This document shows positions 41,788-50,269 of a stretch of DNA of 64,000 nucleotides, one piece after another; position 1 is the first letter of the stretch, and each line of letters starts with the position of its first letter. The stretch lies in the NCBI GenBank assembly GCA_963743575.1, contig CAVUQC010000007.1:1116001-1180000 (forward strand). The letters are read 5' to 3'. The translations under genes and the position numbers were made by a program. The notes beneath the pieces are model-generated. The model made no database searches and was not told where the DNA came from. It saw only the letters and a list, made by a program, of their open reading frames with translations. The DNA comes from DASUPK01 sp963743575 (GTDB taxonomy: Bacteria; Actinomycetota; Thermoleophilia; Solirubrobacterales; 70-9).

Positions 41788-43185
41788 TTAGAAGCGGAAG
41801 TAGATGAAGGGGGGGACGCCCTGGCTGGGCACGGTCGCGCCGACGATCAGGACGACGGCGGCGAGGGCCACGCCGAGCAGCAGGGGCCGCAGCCGGCCGA
41901 TCCGCAGCTCGATGCCCTCCATCGGGCGCTCGGGCAGCAGCTGGAGCCCGATCACCAGGGCGATCGCGCCCACCACCGGGACCGAGTAGAGGGTCGCCGG
42001 CCCGGAGCGGACCAGCGCGGACATGTAGTCGCCGAACACGCCCAGGTCGGTCGAGCGGAAGAGGATCCAGCCGAGCACGATCAGGTTGAAGGTGACGAAC
42101 CAGCGCAGCCAGCCCGGAAAGATCCGCCCGAGCCGGCCGTTGATCGCGTGCTCGGCCGACAATCCGGTCCCCTGATAGGCGCCCCAGGCGACGAAGTTCC
42201 AGGCGGCACCGTGCCAGAGCCCACCGAGCGCCATGGTCAGCATCAGGTTTATGTAGGTGCGCACGCGGCCCTTGCGGTTGCCACCGAGCGGGATGTAGAG
42301 GTAGTCGCGGAGGAAGCGGGAGAGGGTCATGTGCCAGCGGCGCCAGAAATCGCGGAAGCCCGTCGCCCGGTAGGGGCTGTTGAAGTTCTGCGGGAAGACG
42401 AACCCCATCAGCAGAGCGAGCCCGATCGCCATGTCCGTGTAGCCGGAGAAATCGCAGAAGATCTGGGCCGCGTAGGCGTAGGCGCCGAGGATCGCGTCGG
42501 GCGCGCTGTAGGCCTGCGGCACGGCGAAGACCTTGTCGACCACCTCCCGCGCCAGGTAGTCGGCGATCATCACCTTCTTGATCAGCCCGAGGGCGATCAG
42601 GGTGAGCCCCGCGCCCACCGCCACATGGTCGGGGTCCCTCGGCTTCCGCAGCTGAGGGAGGAACTCGCTCGCCCGGACGATCGGGCCCGCGACCAGGTGG
42701 GGGAAGAAGCTCAGGTAGATGGCGGCGTCGAGCAGTGAGGCCGGCTCGGTCTGGCGCCGCTTGACGTCGACGACATAGGTGACGGCCTGGAAGCTGAAGA
42801 AGCTGACCCCGACTGGCAGCGCGATCGTGACCAGTGGCAGGGGCATACCCAGCCCGATCGAGTCGAGGACGTCGGAGACGTCGGAGACGAAGAAGCCGTA
42901 GTACTTGAAGACGGCGAGGATCCCGAGGTCGAAGACCACTCCGGCGGCCGTGAACCACTTCCGCAGGCGCTCGTCCTCGGTGCGGTGGATCGCGACGACC
43001 GCGAGCTGGCTGACCAGCGTGATCGCGGCGAGCAGCAGGCAGAACCGCGGATCGGCCGCCGCATAGAAGACATAACTTGCCACGACGATGAACGGCTTCC
43101 AGATCTGCTGCCGCGGCATGAGCGCCCAGGAGAGGGCGAGAACGATCGGAAAGAAGATCGCGAATTCGACTGTCGGGAAGAGCAC
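41788..43185 (-). CDS. MBOAT-family membrane O-acyltransferase
   Basis: A 465-residue polytopic membrane protein of the AlgI/DltB/PatA group. It opens with VLFPTVEFAIFFPIVLALSW and shows LPVGVSFFSFQAVTYVVDV, FFPHLVAGPIVR, DFWRRWHMTLSRFLRDYLYIPLGGNRKG and the putative catalytic His in GGLWHGAAWNF. It would transfer acyl groups (often acetyl) across the membrane to a polysaccharide or wall polymer, with the downstream SGNH partner. The GTG at 43185 matches the usual family N-terminus (MLF) although no ATG is available. Its first bases overlap the start region of a divergent secreted-protein gene. Confidence 0.92.
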   Translation of the reverse strand: MLFPTVEFAIFFPIVLALSWALMPRQQIWKPFIVVASYVFYAAADPRFCLLLAAITLVSQLAVVAIHRTEDERLRKWFTAAGVVFDLGILAVFKYYGFFVSDVSDVLDSIGLGMPLPLVTIALPVGVSFFSFQAVTYVVDVKRRQTEPASLLDAAIYLSFFPHLVAGPIVRASEFLPQLRKPRDPDHVAVGAGLTLIALGLIKKVMIADYLAREVVDKVFAVPQAYSAPDAILGAYAYAAQIFCDFSGYTDMAIGLALLMGFVFPQNFNSPYRATGFRDFWRRWHMTLSRFLRDYLYIPLGGNRKGRVRTYINLMLTMALGGLWHGAAWNFVAWGAYQGTGLSAEHAINGRLGRIFPGWLRWFVTFNLIVLGWILFRSTDLGVFGDYMSALVRSGPATLYSVPVVGAIALVIGLQLLPERPMEGIELRIGRLRPLLLGVALAAVVLIVGATVPSQGVPPFIYFRF

Positions 43186-43816
43186 GCGCGTCAGCCTAGG
43201 GATCGCGCTGACGGCGACCCTCGTCGCTCTTGTGACGATGGTTGCCGCCCCGATGGCCCAGGCGGGCTGCGGCGGAGTTGAGATCGCCAGCCCGAAGCAC
43301 AAGGTCGCCGCTCGTCCGCCGCTGGCCATCGGCGACTCCTCGATGCTTCTCGCCCTGCCGGCGCTGGCCCGCGTGGGCTACAAGGCGAACGCCCGGGGCT
43401 GCCGCCAGTTCTCCGAGGGCCTGCGCATCCTGCGTGATGCGAGGCGCCACCACCAGCTTCCGCACCTTGCCGTGATGGCGCTCGGCGCCGATGCCTCGGT
43501 GACCGGTCGCCAGATCGATCAGGCCAAGAAGATCCTCGGACCGAAGCGCAAGCTCGGCTTGGTCACGCCTCGCGAGCTCGGGGGCGGCCAGTCGAACGAC
43601 GCGGACGTGATCCGCAACGCCGGCCAGCGCGACCCCGGGAGGGTGAAGGTCCTCGACTGGGTCCACTACAGCGCCGGGCACTCGAGCTGGTTCCAGCCCG
43701 ACGGCCTCCACCTCACATTCAGCGGGGCCAAGGCGTTCGCGCGGCTGCTCAAGAGGCTCATTCCCCTGTCCGCGCCTCCCGGCGCCGGCAAGGGTCAGGG
43801 CAAGGGCGGGAAGTGA
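43118..43816 (+). CDS. Secreted SGNH-like protein (paralogue 2)
   Basis: An approximately 232-residue exported protein. A hydrophobic signal segment (LGIALTATLVALVTMVAAPMAQA) precedes a domain with LAIGDSSMLLALPAL, ARGCRQFSEGLRI, KKILGPKRKLGLVTPRE and FQPDGLHLTFSGAKAFARLL (DGLH, candidate catalytic Asp/His). It is related to the products at 38938-39744 and 43795-44457. The start is uncertain: ATG 43118 lies inside the opposing MBOAT gene and has no ribosome site, and no ATG, GTG or TTG lies closer to the signal segment apart from GTG 43232, which is too late. The C-terminus is Gly/Lys-rich and overlaps the next convergent gene by 22 bases. Confidence 0.6.
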   Translation: MSAQERARTIGKKIANSTVGKSTRVSLGIALTATLVALVTMVAAPMAQAGCGGVEIASPKHKVAARPPLAIGDSSMLLALPALARVGYKANARGCRQFSEGLRILRDARRHHQLPHLAVMALGADASVTGRQIDQAKKILGPKRKLGLVTPRELGGGQSNDADVIRNAGQRDPGRVKVLDWVHYSAGHSSWFQPDGLHLTFSGAKAFARLLKRLIPLSAPPGAGKGQGKGGK

Positions 43817-44457
43817 CCGTTCTTGGCCAGCGGTAGCGCCTGCGTGAAGAAGTTCGCGTAGGCGTCGGCGCCCGAGAAGTTCGGATGGAAGAGGTCGGGC
43901 AAAAACCAGGCGCCCGGAGTCGGCTCGGCCGCGTGGTGGTCGAGGCTGTACTTGACCCAGTCGAGAACGAAGATCCGGTGCGGATTTCGCTTGGCCGCCT
44001 TGAAGATGACGTCGGTATCCGGCGCGGGCGGGTGGCCGGTATCGGCGTCGTAGGCCGTGAGCAGGCCCAGGACCCGGCCCTTGCCGAGCACGCTCAGCGC
44101 CTCCGAGATCAGGCCCGGATTGACCCCGCCGTTGCCGTAGGCGTTGATCATCACGAGATGCGGGAGGTGTCCCTTCGCCTTCAGCTTCCGGGCGATGTTG
44201 ACCGCCTCCTTGAATCCACGGCAGCCCCTGGCGTTGACCGAGAAGCCGACCGCGTCGAGGTTCGGAATCGGCAGGATCATCGTCGAGTCGCCGATCGCGA
44301 CGGGCGCCTGTCCCTTCGGGTTCGGATTGAAGGTCGCCTTGCCGCGGTGAACCGTCTTGCAGTCGAAGGCCGGCTCTCCGGCGCCGTGCGCGGAAGCCGC
44401 GAACACAGCAAGAAGGCAGAGCCCAGCGAGTAGAAGCGTTCCCTGGCGAACCCGCAT
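43795..44457 (-). CDS. Secreted SGNH-like protein (paralogue 3)
   Basis: A 220-residue exported protein closely similar to paralogue 1: signal peptide (LLLAGLCLLAVFAASAHG), VAIGDSTMILPIPNLDAVGF, ARGCRGFKEAVNIAR, MINAYGNGGVNPGLI, LTAYDADTGHPPAPDTDVIF and DLFHPNFSGADAY. It lacks the C-terminal membrane anchor. Probably hydrolyses or binds an acylated wall component; not shown. Its end overlaps the convergent paralogue 2 by 22 bases. Confidence 0.72.
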   Translation of the reverse strand: MRVRQGTLLLAGLCLLAVFAASAHGAGEPAFDCKTVHRGKATFNPNPKGQAPVAIGDSTMILPIPNLDAVGFSVNARGCRGFKEAVNIARKLKAKGHLPHLVMINAYGNGGVNPGLISEALSVLGKGRVLGLLTAYDADTGHPPAPDTDVIFKAAKRNPHRIFVLDWVKYSLDHHAAEPTPGAWFLPDLFHPNFSGADAYANFFTQALPLAKNGHFPPLP

Positions 44458-44485
44458 GGCCCCGTCAGTCTAGGCGAGCGAGCCG

Positions 44486-45337
44486 CTAGTTGACGACGAC
44501 AGCGCTCTCCGCCGAGCTGACCGCGCCGCCGCCTCCGCGCGAGGTGATGCTCTCCTCGCGGGTCAGGCGATGTGCCAGGTAGACCGGGATGATCGAAAGC
44601 AGGACGACGATCACGGCGACCACGTTCGTGATCGGCAGCTGCTGACCGCGGAAGAGGTTGTCGAGGATCCAGATCGGGAGCGTCTGCTGGCCGCCGCCGA
44701 GGGTGAAAGTGGTGACGATGATCTCGTCGAAGGAGAGCGCGAAGGCGAGCAGGGCGCCGGCCACCAGAGCGGTCTGCATGTTGGGCAGAGTCACGTGCCG
44801 GAAGGTCTGCCAGGTGTGCGCGCCGAGGTCGGCGGATGCCTCCTCCAGATTGGCGGATACCCGTCTCAGACGGGCGATCACGTTGTTGTAGACGACGACG
44901 ATGCAGAAGGTGGCGTGCGCGACGATCACCGTGAAGAGGCCGAGCGTCACCCCGAGAACCTGGGTGAAGGTGTCGCTCAGGGCCAGGCCGGTGACGATGC
45001 CCGGGAGCGCGATCGGGATCACCACGAGGAACGAGACAGTCTCCCGGCCGAAGAACCGGTGGCGAGCGACGGCGAAGGAGGCGAGCGTGCCCAGGACCAG
45101 GGCGATGCCGGTTGCGGCCACGCCGACCTTGATCGAGGTGATGAAGGCGCTGCGGGCGGCGTGGTCGTGGATCGCCTCGCCGAACCACTTGGTCGTGACG
45201 CTGTCGAGGGGCCACTTCAGGGTGGTGCCGCCGTTGAAGGCGTAGATCGCGATCACGAGCAGCGGGATGTAGATGAACGCAAGCGTGATCCCGACGCCGA
45301 CGCGGAGCAGGTTCCTGGTGCGGGGGGAGAAGGTCAT
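44486..45337 (-). CDS. Second polyamine-type ABC permease (PotC-like)
   Basis: A 283-residue permease with six hydrophobic segments; EAA loop EEASADLGAHTWQTFRHVTLPNMQTAL and the segment FALSFDEIIVTTFTLGG. Last gene of the second importer operon, 4 bases behind the PotB-like stop. Together with the products at 45342-48467 it forms a complete importer distinct from the one at 25.9-30.0 kb. Confidence 0.87.
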   Translation of the reverse strand: MTFSPRTRNLLRVGVGITLAFIYIPLLVIAIYAFNGGTTLKWPLDSVTTKWFGEAIHDHAARSAFITSIKVGVAATGIALVLGTLASFAVARHRFFGRETVSFLVVIPIALPGIVTGLALSDTFTQVLGVTLGLFTVIVAHATFCIVVVYNNVIARLRRVSANLEEASADLGAHTWQTFRHVTLPNMQTALVAGALLAFALSFDEIIVTTFTLGGGQQTLPIWILDNLFRGQQLPITNVVAVIVVLLSIIPVYLAHRLTREESITSRGGGGAVSSAESAVVVN

Positions 45338-45341
45338 CCGT

Positions 45342-46241
45342 CTAGAGATGCTCGAACGCCCCGAGGCGCCGGGCGATCAGCAGGTAGACGACCATCACGA
45401 CGATCGGCACGGTGGCGAAAGCGGAGGCCAGCGGCAGGTTGTTGGTGTGGCTCGTGAAGACGACGTTCCCGATGAACTGGGTGTCGGGGGAGACCAGCGA
45501 GGGCGTGATGTAGTCGCCCAGCGTCAGGGAGAACGTGAAGATCGAGCCGGCGACCACCGCCGGGAAGGCGAGCGGCATGATCACCCGCCGGAAGGTCAGA
45601 AACGGCTTCGCCCCGAGATCCTCCGAGGCGGAGAGCAGCGAGTCGGGGATGCGCTCGAGTCCGGCGTAGATCGGAAGGATCATGTAGGGGAGCCAGAGGT
45701 AGCTCTCCACGATCCAGACCGCCGTCGCGCCGAATCCCGGGCCGTTGACGCCGATCGGGTCGAGCGCCCAGTTGATCAGCCCGTTGGCGCCAAGCATCGT
45801 CTGCCAGGCGTAGACCTTGACCAGGTAGAAGGACCAGAGCGGCATCAGCACCGCCACCACCAGGAAGCCCCTCGCTCTGGGGGAGGCGATCTTCGCCATG
45901 TAGAAGGCGATCGGGAACGCCAGGAGTGCGTCCGTCACGGTCACAGCGGACGCGATGCCGATCGTCCGGAACGCCACCGTCCGGTAGACGTCGGTGTTCC
46001 AGAGCTCCTTGTAGTTGTCGAAGGTGAAGCCCTTGATCAGCTCGCCGCTAAGCGCATCCACGCTCCAGAAGGCGGCGAGCAGGAGGACAGCCAGCGACCC
46101 CAGGTAGAGGATCACCAGCCAGCCCAATGGGCCGGACAGCAACGCCCCCACCTGGAGACGCGGACGGCCATGGAAGAGGTCGGCAAGCCTGCGGCCCACC
46201 GACCTCTTCCCGCGGCCGGCCTCTAAGCCAGCCGCTTCCAT
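45342..46241 (-). CDS. Second polyamine-type ABC permease (PotB-like)
   Basis: A 299-residue permease: cytoplasmic N-terminus of about 35 residues, six hydrophobic segments, EAA loop LSASEDLGAKPFLTFRRVIMPLAFPAV and FSLTLGDYITPSLV. Ten bases separate it from the binding-protein stop. Belongs with the PotC-like, PotD-like and PotA-like genes around it. Confidence 0.87.
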   Translation of the reverse strand: MEAAGLEAGRGKRSVGRRLADLFHGRPRLQVGALLSGPLGWLVILYLGSLAVLLLAAFWSVDALSGELIKGFTFDNYKELWNTDVYRTVAFRTIGIASAVTVTDALLAFPIAFYMAKIASPRARGFLVVAVLMPLWSFYLVKVYAWQTMLGANGLINWALDPIGVNGPGFGATAVWIVESYLWLPYMILPIYAGLERIPDSLLSASEDLGAKPFLTFRRVIMPLAFPAVVAGSIFTFSLTLGDYITPSLVSPDTQFIGNVVFTSHTNNLPLASAFATVPIVVMVVYLLIARRLGAFEHL

Positions 46242-46251
46242 GGCCTGTTAC

Positions 46252-47484
46252 TCAACCCTTGATCTGGGTCCATGCAGCGGACCAGTCGTTGTAGTCCTTG
46301 CACGTGTCGCCGCGGTTATCACCGCAGTCCGCGAGCGGCACCTGCCAGTAGTAGACCTTCTTCCAGAAATTCGGATCCGCTGCGTGGTACTCGTCGCAGA
46401 ACTTCGGATCCGCCGGATAGTCGATGGCCTTGTCGGCTGCGAGCACAAGGTTCTGCGCACACGCCTTGCTCTGCGCAGGTGCCTCGCCGAAATACTGCGC
46501 GACCTCGGCTTGCGCCTGAGGCGAGGTGATGAAATTCATCCACTTGTACATGCAGTTCGGATGAGCCGCGTTCTTGGCGATCATCCACGTGTCCGACCAG
46601 CCGGTCGAGCCCTCGGTAGGGACGAATCCCGTACTCGCACCTGGCGCCTGCATCGGCTGGTTGTCGGCCAGCAGGGCGAAGTACTGGTACTGCCAGGTCG
46701 TGCCGACCACGTCGTCGCCGTTGGCGAACGAGTTGATCTGCTTGGCGGCATCGGACCAGTACTCGCCGACGTTCGGGTGCTGCTGCTTGAGCAGGTCGAC
46801 GGCCGCGTTGAACTGGTTGTCGTCGAGCTCGTACGGATTCGTGATGCCCAGGTCGGGCTGATGGGCCTTCAGGTACACGGCGGCGTCCGCGATGTAGATC
46901 GGATCGTCGTACACGCTGATCTTGCCCTTGTACTTCGCGGCCTGAGCCGGGTCGAGCATGATCGACCATGAGGTCGGGCTCGGCTTGACGTCGTTCGAAT
47001 TCGACATCAAGAGGTTCGCGCCACGTCCGTGTGGAATTCCGTAATGGACTCCATCGAACGTGTTGTATGGCTGGTTCTTGAGGTCGTCGAAAATCGTCGC
47101 GTAATTGGGCACCAGGTCGGTGTTCACGGGCGCGACGTCACCGCCGTCGACGAGCTTCGCTGTCGCGTTGCCCGACGCCGAGACGCCGTCCCACTGGCCG
47201 GTGCGCATCAGGTCGACCATCTCGTCGGACGTGCCGGCCTCCTTCAACTTGATCTGGCAGCCCGTCTGCTTCTCGAAGTCGGACTTCCATGGGTCGGCGA
47301 CGTAGCCCGGCCAGGCGACGAGGTTCAAACTGCCCTCGCCGGCACCGACCGACTTCTGTGCGGTTCCATTGTCGCTGCTGCTGTTGCTGCTTCCACCACA
47401 CCCGGCGACCACCAACATCGTGGCGGCAATCCCTCCGACGATCGCGGCGGGCAGCCAGGCGGAGCGAGCTTTCAATCTGCTCAC
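46252..47484 (-). CDS. Second polyamine-type substrate-binding lipoprotein (PotD-like)
   Basis: A 410-residue lipoprotein. Signal peptide ends in lipobox VVAGC with a Ser/Asn linker. Mature fold: LNLVAWPGYVADPWKSDFEKQTGCQIKLKEAG, HYGIPHGRGANLLM, TTWQYQYFALLADNQ and PTEGSTGWSDTWMIAKNA. It differs strongly from the first PotD-like protein, so the two importers probably have different ligands. GTG at 47484 follows GAGGAGGAAGGAAA and overlaps the ATPase stop by 4 bases. Several extra cysteines in the C-terminal 60 residues may form a disulfide. Confidence 0.87.
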   Translation of the reverse strand: MSRLKARSAWLPAAIVGGIAATMLVVAGCGGSSNSSSDNGTAQKSVGAGEGSLNLVAWPGYVADPWKSDFEKQTGCQIKLKEAGTSDEMVDLMRTGQWDGVSASGNATAKLVDGGDVAPVNTDLVPNYATIFDDLKNQPYNTFDGVHYGIPHGRGANLLMSNSNDVKPSPTSWSIMLDPAQAAKYKGKISVYDDPIYIADAAVYLKAHQPDLGITNPYELDDNQFNAAVDLLKQQHPNVGEYWSDAAKQINSFANGDDVVGTTWQYQYFALLADNQPMQAPGASTGFVPTEGSTGWSDTWMIAKNAAHPNCMYKWMNFITSPQAQAEVAQYFGEAPAQSKACAQNLVLAADKAIDYPADPKFCDEYHAADPNFWKKVYYWQVPLADCGDNRGDTCKDYNDWSAAWTQIKG

Positions 47485-48467
47485 TTTCCTTCCTCCTCTC
47501 CCTCTACGGCGACGGTCTGATCCGCTCGCCATCCAATTTTCACTTTGCGACCGCGTTCTGCCTGGACCTCCGCGGAGGTCGTCTCCAGGTTCTGGCGGAC
47601 GATTTGGAGCTGTCCCCCCGATTCGAGGTCGACGATGTAGCGGGTGATCATCCCGGCGTAGGAGACGTCCTTGATGGTCCCCTCCTCGACGTGAAGTCCC
47701 TCGGGCGCGCTGCCGTTCTCGATGAACGAGATCTTCTCCGGGCGCACCGTGAAGCGCTGGCCATTGCGCTCGAGCAGGTTCGAGACGCCGACGAAGCCGG
47801 CGACGAAGGCGTTGTGGGGCCGCTCGTAGATCTCGGTCGGCGGACCGATCTGCTCGATCCTGCCCTCGTTGAAGACGGCGATCCGGTCCGACATCGTCAG
47901 CGCCTCCTCCTGATCATGGGTCACGTAGATGAACGTGATCCCGACCAGTCCCTGGATCGACTTCAGCTCGACCTGCATCTGCTCGCGCAGCTTCAGGTCG
48001 AGAGCGCCGAGCGGCTCGTCGAGGAGCAGGACGCGCGGCTCGTTGACGATCGCCCGGGCGAGTGCGACGCGCTGCTGCTGGCCGCCCGAGAGCTGATTCG
48101 GCTTGCGCTCCTCGTAGCCTCCGAGGCGGACCGTGGCGAGTGCCTCGGTCGCGCGCTTCTGGCGCTCCTGCTTGCCGACCCCCTTGACTCGCAGGCCGTA
48201 GGCGACGTTTTCTCCGACGCTCATGTGCGGGAAGAGGGCGTAATCCTGGAAGACGGTGTTGACCGAGCGGTCGTAGGGCGCCAGGCCGGTGACGTCCTTG
48301 CCGCCGAGCTCCACTCGGCCGGTGTCCGGTTCCTCGAAGCCCGCGATCATCCGAAGCGTCGTGGTCTTGCCCGATCCCGACGGGCCGAGCAGCGTGAAGA
48401 ACTCTCCCCGCTTCACCTCGAGGTCGAGGTGATGGACGGCCGCGACCTCGCCGTAGTGCTTGCTCAC
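47481..48467 (-). CDS. Second polyamine-type ABC ATPase (PotA-like), start unclear
   Basis: A protein of at least 328 residues with all ATPase motifs: GPSGSGKTTT, FQDYALFPHM, LSGGQQQRVALARAI, VLLLDEPLGALD, VTHDQEEA, and a TOBE domain. The only canonical start is the GTG at 48467, giving VSKHYGEVAAVHHL. The conserved first beta-strand (DDLDVHLVG) is encoded in the same frame directly upstream but no ATG, GTG or TTG precedes it before the in-frame stop; GGAGGAG lies at about 48506. Real translation may begin at a rarer codon further upstream. First gene of the second importer operon. Confidence 0.85.
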   Translation of the reverse strand: MSKHYGEVAAVHHLDLEVKRGEFFTLLGPSGSGKTTTLRMIAGFEEPDTGRVELGGKDVTGLAPYDRSVNTVFQDYALFPHMSVGENVAYGLRVKGVGKQERQKRATEALATVRLGGYEERKPNQLSGGQQQRVALARAIVNEPRVLLLDEPLGALDLKLREQMQVELKSIQGLVGITFIYVTHDQEEALTMSDRIAVFNEGRIEQIGPPTEIYERPHNAFVAGFVGVSNLLERNGQRFTVRPEKISFIENGSAPEGLHVEEGTIKDVSYAGMITRYIVDLESGGQLQIVRQNLETTSAEVQAERGRKVKIGWRADQTVAVEGEEEGK

Positions 48468-48739
48468 CCCAACCAGATGGACGTCGAGGTCGTCCTCGCC
48501 GGGTGTGGCGCTGGGCTCCTCCTCACTCGTCGATGCCTGGGTCGAGGCTACGGCAGTCTCCTTCGCTGGCTTCCCTGACGGGCGGCGCTGTGCGCACCGT
48601 ACAACGCCGTCGGATCAGCTCATAGGTATATCCGAGCGCTGCCCTGCGTCGCGCAGACGCGATGGACAATCTTTGCGGGATGCCTTGGACATCCCGCTAT
48701 CGACGAACGGGAGTCTCAGGTGAAGTGGCCTGTTGGCCG

Positions 48740-49327
48740 TTAGTAGCCGGGCGCGTACTTCGCGGTGAAGCCGGCTGGCCGACGCTTCTTCTTGCGCCAG
48801 CGTGGCCCGCTGCCCTGGTTCCAGCGGTCGCCGCCGGACGAGGTGTCGAAGCGCAGGCCCGCGACGATCATGTAGGCGTGACTCGAGTTCGCGTAGACCG
48901 TGATCCAGCGGCCCTTGCCGGGGACGCCCCAGCTGCTCGCCATGGGACCGGACGGCATCGGGCTGGCCAGCAGTCCGGCCGCGTGCAGGACGTAGCTCAC
49001 GGCGCCTGAGCAGTCATAGCCCGTGTCCGTGAAAGACCGGTGACCGCCACCCCAGTGGTAGGGGAAGGTGTGGATCGCGTTGCCCGCCGCGATCGCCGCC
49101 TGGATGTTGGCGGGCGCGTCCGCGGGCGCGACGGCAGTGCCGTCCTTGCGGACCTTGGCGCGGCCGGGAGGGCCGACGGGCGCCGTGGGATCGGTGGGAG
49201 TGGTGGTTCCGCCGGGCGGTCCGGACCCGCCGGTTTGCGCGGCTGCCGGCACTGCCGCGGCCAAGATTGCGATCGCTGTGACCCCCGCCACTGCGAGGCG
49301 ACGCATCGAGCTAGGTGTGCTTCGCAT
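48740..49327 (-). CDS. NlpC/P60-like secreted wall hydrolase (paralogue 1)
   Basis: A 195-residue exported protein. Signal peptide to about residue 30 (VPAAAQ), a Pro/Thr/Gly linker, then a compact domain with YHWGGGHRSFTDTGYDCSGAVSYVLHAAGLL (candidate catalytic Cys) and SHAYMIVAGLRFDTS (candidate His), ending in a basic tail. This matches the NlpC/P60 peptidoglycan endopeptidase pattern. AAGGAG 8 bases upstream sets the ATG. A c-di-AMP riboswitch lies in the leader, linking expression to c-di-AMP level. Two paralogues follow. Confidence 0.85.
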   Translation of the reverse strand: MRSTPSSMRRLAVAGVTAIAILAAAVPAAAQTGGSGPPGGTTTPTDPTAPVGPPGRAKVRKDGTAVAPADAPANIQAAIAAGNAIHTFPYHWGGGHRSFTDTGYDCSGAVSYVLHAAGLLASPMPSGPMASSWGVPGKGRWITVYANSSHAYMIVAGLRFDTSSGGDRWNQGSGPRWRKKKRRPAGFTAKYAPGY

Positions 49328-49342
49328 CAACAGTTCTCCTTC

Positions 49343-49480
49343 GCAGGCCTGCGGGGTTAGCTGACGGGCTGGCGCTTGAGGAGCCTGCGCCCCCACCCTT
49401 CGACTGCGGTGGGTTAGCCCCAGAACTTGGTTCCCCCGCTCCCATCCTCTCTCTGGGATGGGACTCGGCGTAACTGGCGC
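49343..49480 (-). promoter_or_regulatory. c-di-AMP riboswitch (ydaO-yuaA class), copy 1
   Basis: Read on the minus strand it has the class hallmarks in order: GCCGAGTCCC, AGCGGGGGAACCAAG, GGGGCTAA, and at the 3' end CCGTCAGCTAACCCCGCAGG. It ends about 16 bases before the start of the wall hydrolase. Known members sense c-di-AMP and usually turn expression off when bound. Confidence 0.9.
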
Positions 49481-49595
49481 GGGACGTTACCAAACGTGAG
49501 AGATCCTTTGCAATCGACAACCGTCTGCTCGTGACTTCAGGCACGATCTCTCGATTCGACGCCTGGAGCGCAGGCTCCTTCCCCTCGCGGACACG

Positions 49596-49640
49596 AAAAA
49601 AGAAGGAATCGCCGCGCCGCCCGGGAGAGGCGGCGCGGCG
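49596..49640 (-). terminator. Rho-independent terminator of the second wall-hydrolase gene
   Basis: Minus-strand stem CGCCGCGCCGCC / GGCGGCGCGGCG (49610-49621 with 49629-49640) followed by a T-rich run ending TTCTTTTTT. Lies 45 bases behind the stop at 49686. Confidence 0.9.
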
Positions 49641-49685
49641 TACCTAGGGGAGGAGAAGTGGCCTCTAAGAGGCCGCCGGAGGCGG

Positions 49686-50255
49686 CTAGAGGCCTGGGGA
49701 GAAGCGCGTCGAGTAGCCGGTGGCCGCCCGCATGTTGAAACGCCACCGTGGGCCGGAGCCCTGATTCAGGGACTCACCGGCCGCCGAGGTGTCGAACCGA
49801 AGACCCGCGACCGTCATCCAGGCGTGGGTCCGGTTGGCGTAGACCGTGATCCAGGAGCCGATGCCCGGAACGCCCCAGGCCATCAGCGGCCCGGAGGCCT
49901 CGGGACTGCGCAGCAGCCCGGCCGCGTGCAGTACGTAGCTGACCGCGCCCGAGCAGTCGTATCCCTTGGACTTGAAGCTCCGATGCCCGCCGCCCCAGAT
50001 GTAGGGGCGCTTGTGGATCCTGTTCGCCGCCTTGATCGCCTTGCGGACCTGCCTCGGCGCGTTGGCCGGCGGGATCGCCTTGCCGCTCGGCAGGATCTGG
50101 GCGGTTCCGCTCGGCGCCGTGGCGGTCGTGACGCTGCCGGGCGAGCCCGTACCGCCAGTCTGGGCCATGGCCGGCACTGCGGCTCCGAGCGACGCGACCA
50201 ACAGCAGCCCTGCGAAAGCCAACTTCATGCTCCTGCTGAGAGTTTCTGACCGCAA
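49686..50255 (-). CDS. NlpC/P60-like secreted wall hydrolase (paralogue 2)
   Basis: A 189-residue exported protein. Signal peptide (MKLAFAGLLLVASLGAAVPAMAQ after a nine-residue lead), linker, and the same catalytic block as paralogue 1: YIWGGGHRSFKSKGYDCSGAVSYVLHAAGLL and THAWMTVAGLRFDTS. The TTG at 50255 is taken as start because AAGGAG lies six bases upstream and the resulting MRS opening matches paralogue 1; the ATG nine codons later has AGGAG only one base away. A second c-di-AMP riboswitch precedes it. Confidence 0.85.
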   Translation of the reverse strand: MRSETLSRSMKLAFAGLLLVASLGAAVPAMAQTGGTGSPGSVTTATAPSGTAQILPSGKAIPPANAPRQVRKAIKAANRIHKRPYIWGGGHRSFKSKGYDCSGAVSYVLHAAGLLRSPEASGPLMAWGVPGIGSWITVYANRTHAWMTVAGLRFDTSAAGESLNQGSGPRWRFNMRAATGYSTRFSPGL

Positions 50256-50269
50256 ACCGTTCTCCTTCG

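Larger units (their letters stand above)
49328..49685. other. 358-bp intergenic region between wall-hydrolase genes
   Basis: Contains c-di-AMP riboswitch 1 (leader of the left gene) and a strong terminator for the right gene. Between them (about 49481-49595) I see only the likely promoter region of the left gene, including a short inverted repeat ACGTT-ACCA-AACGT. Confidence 0.6.
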
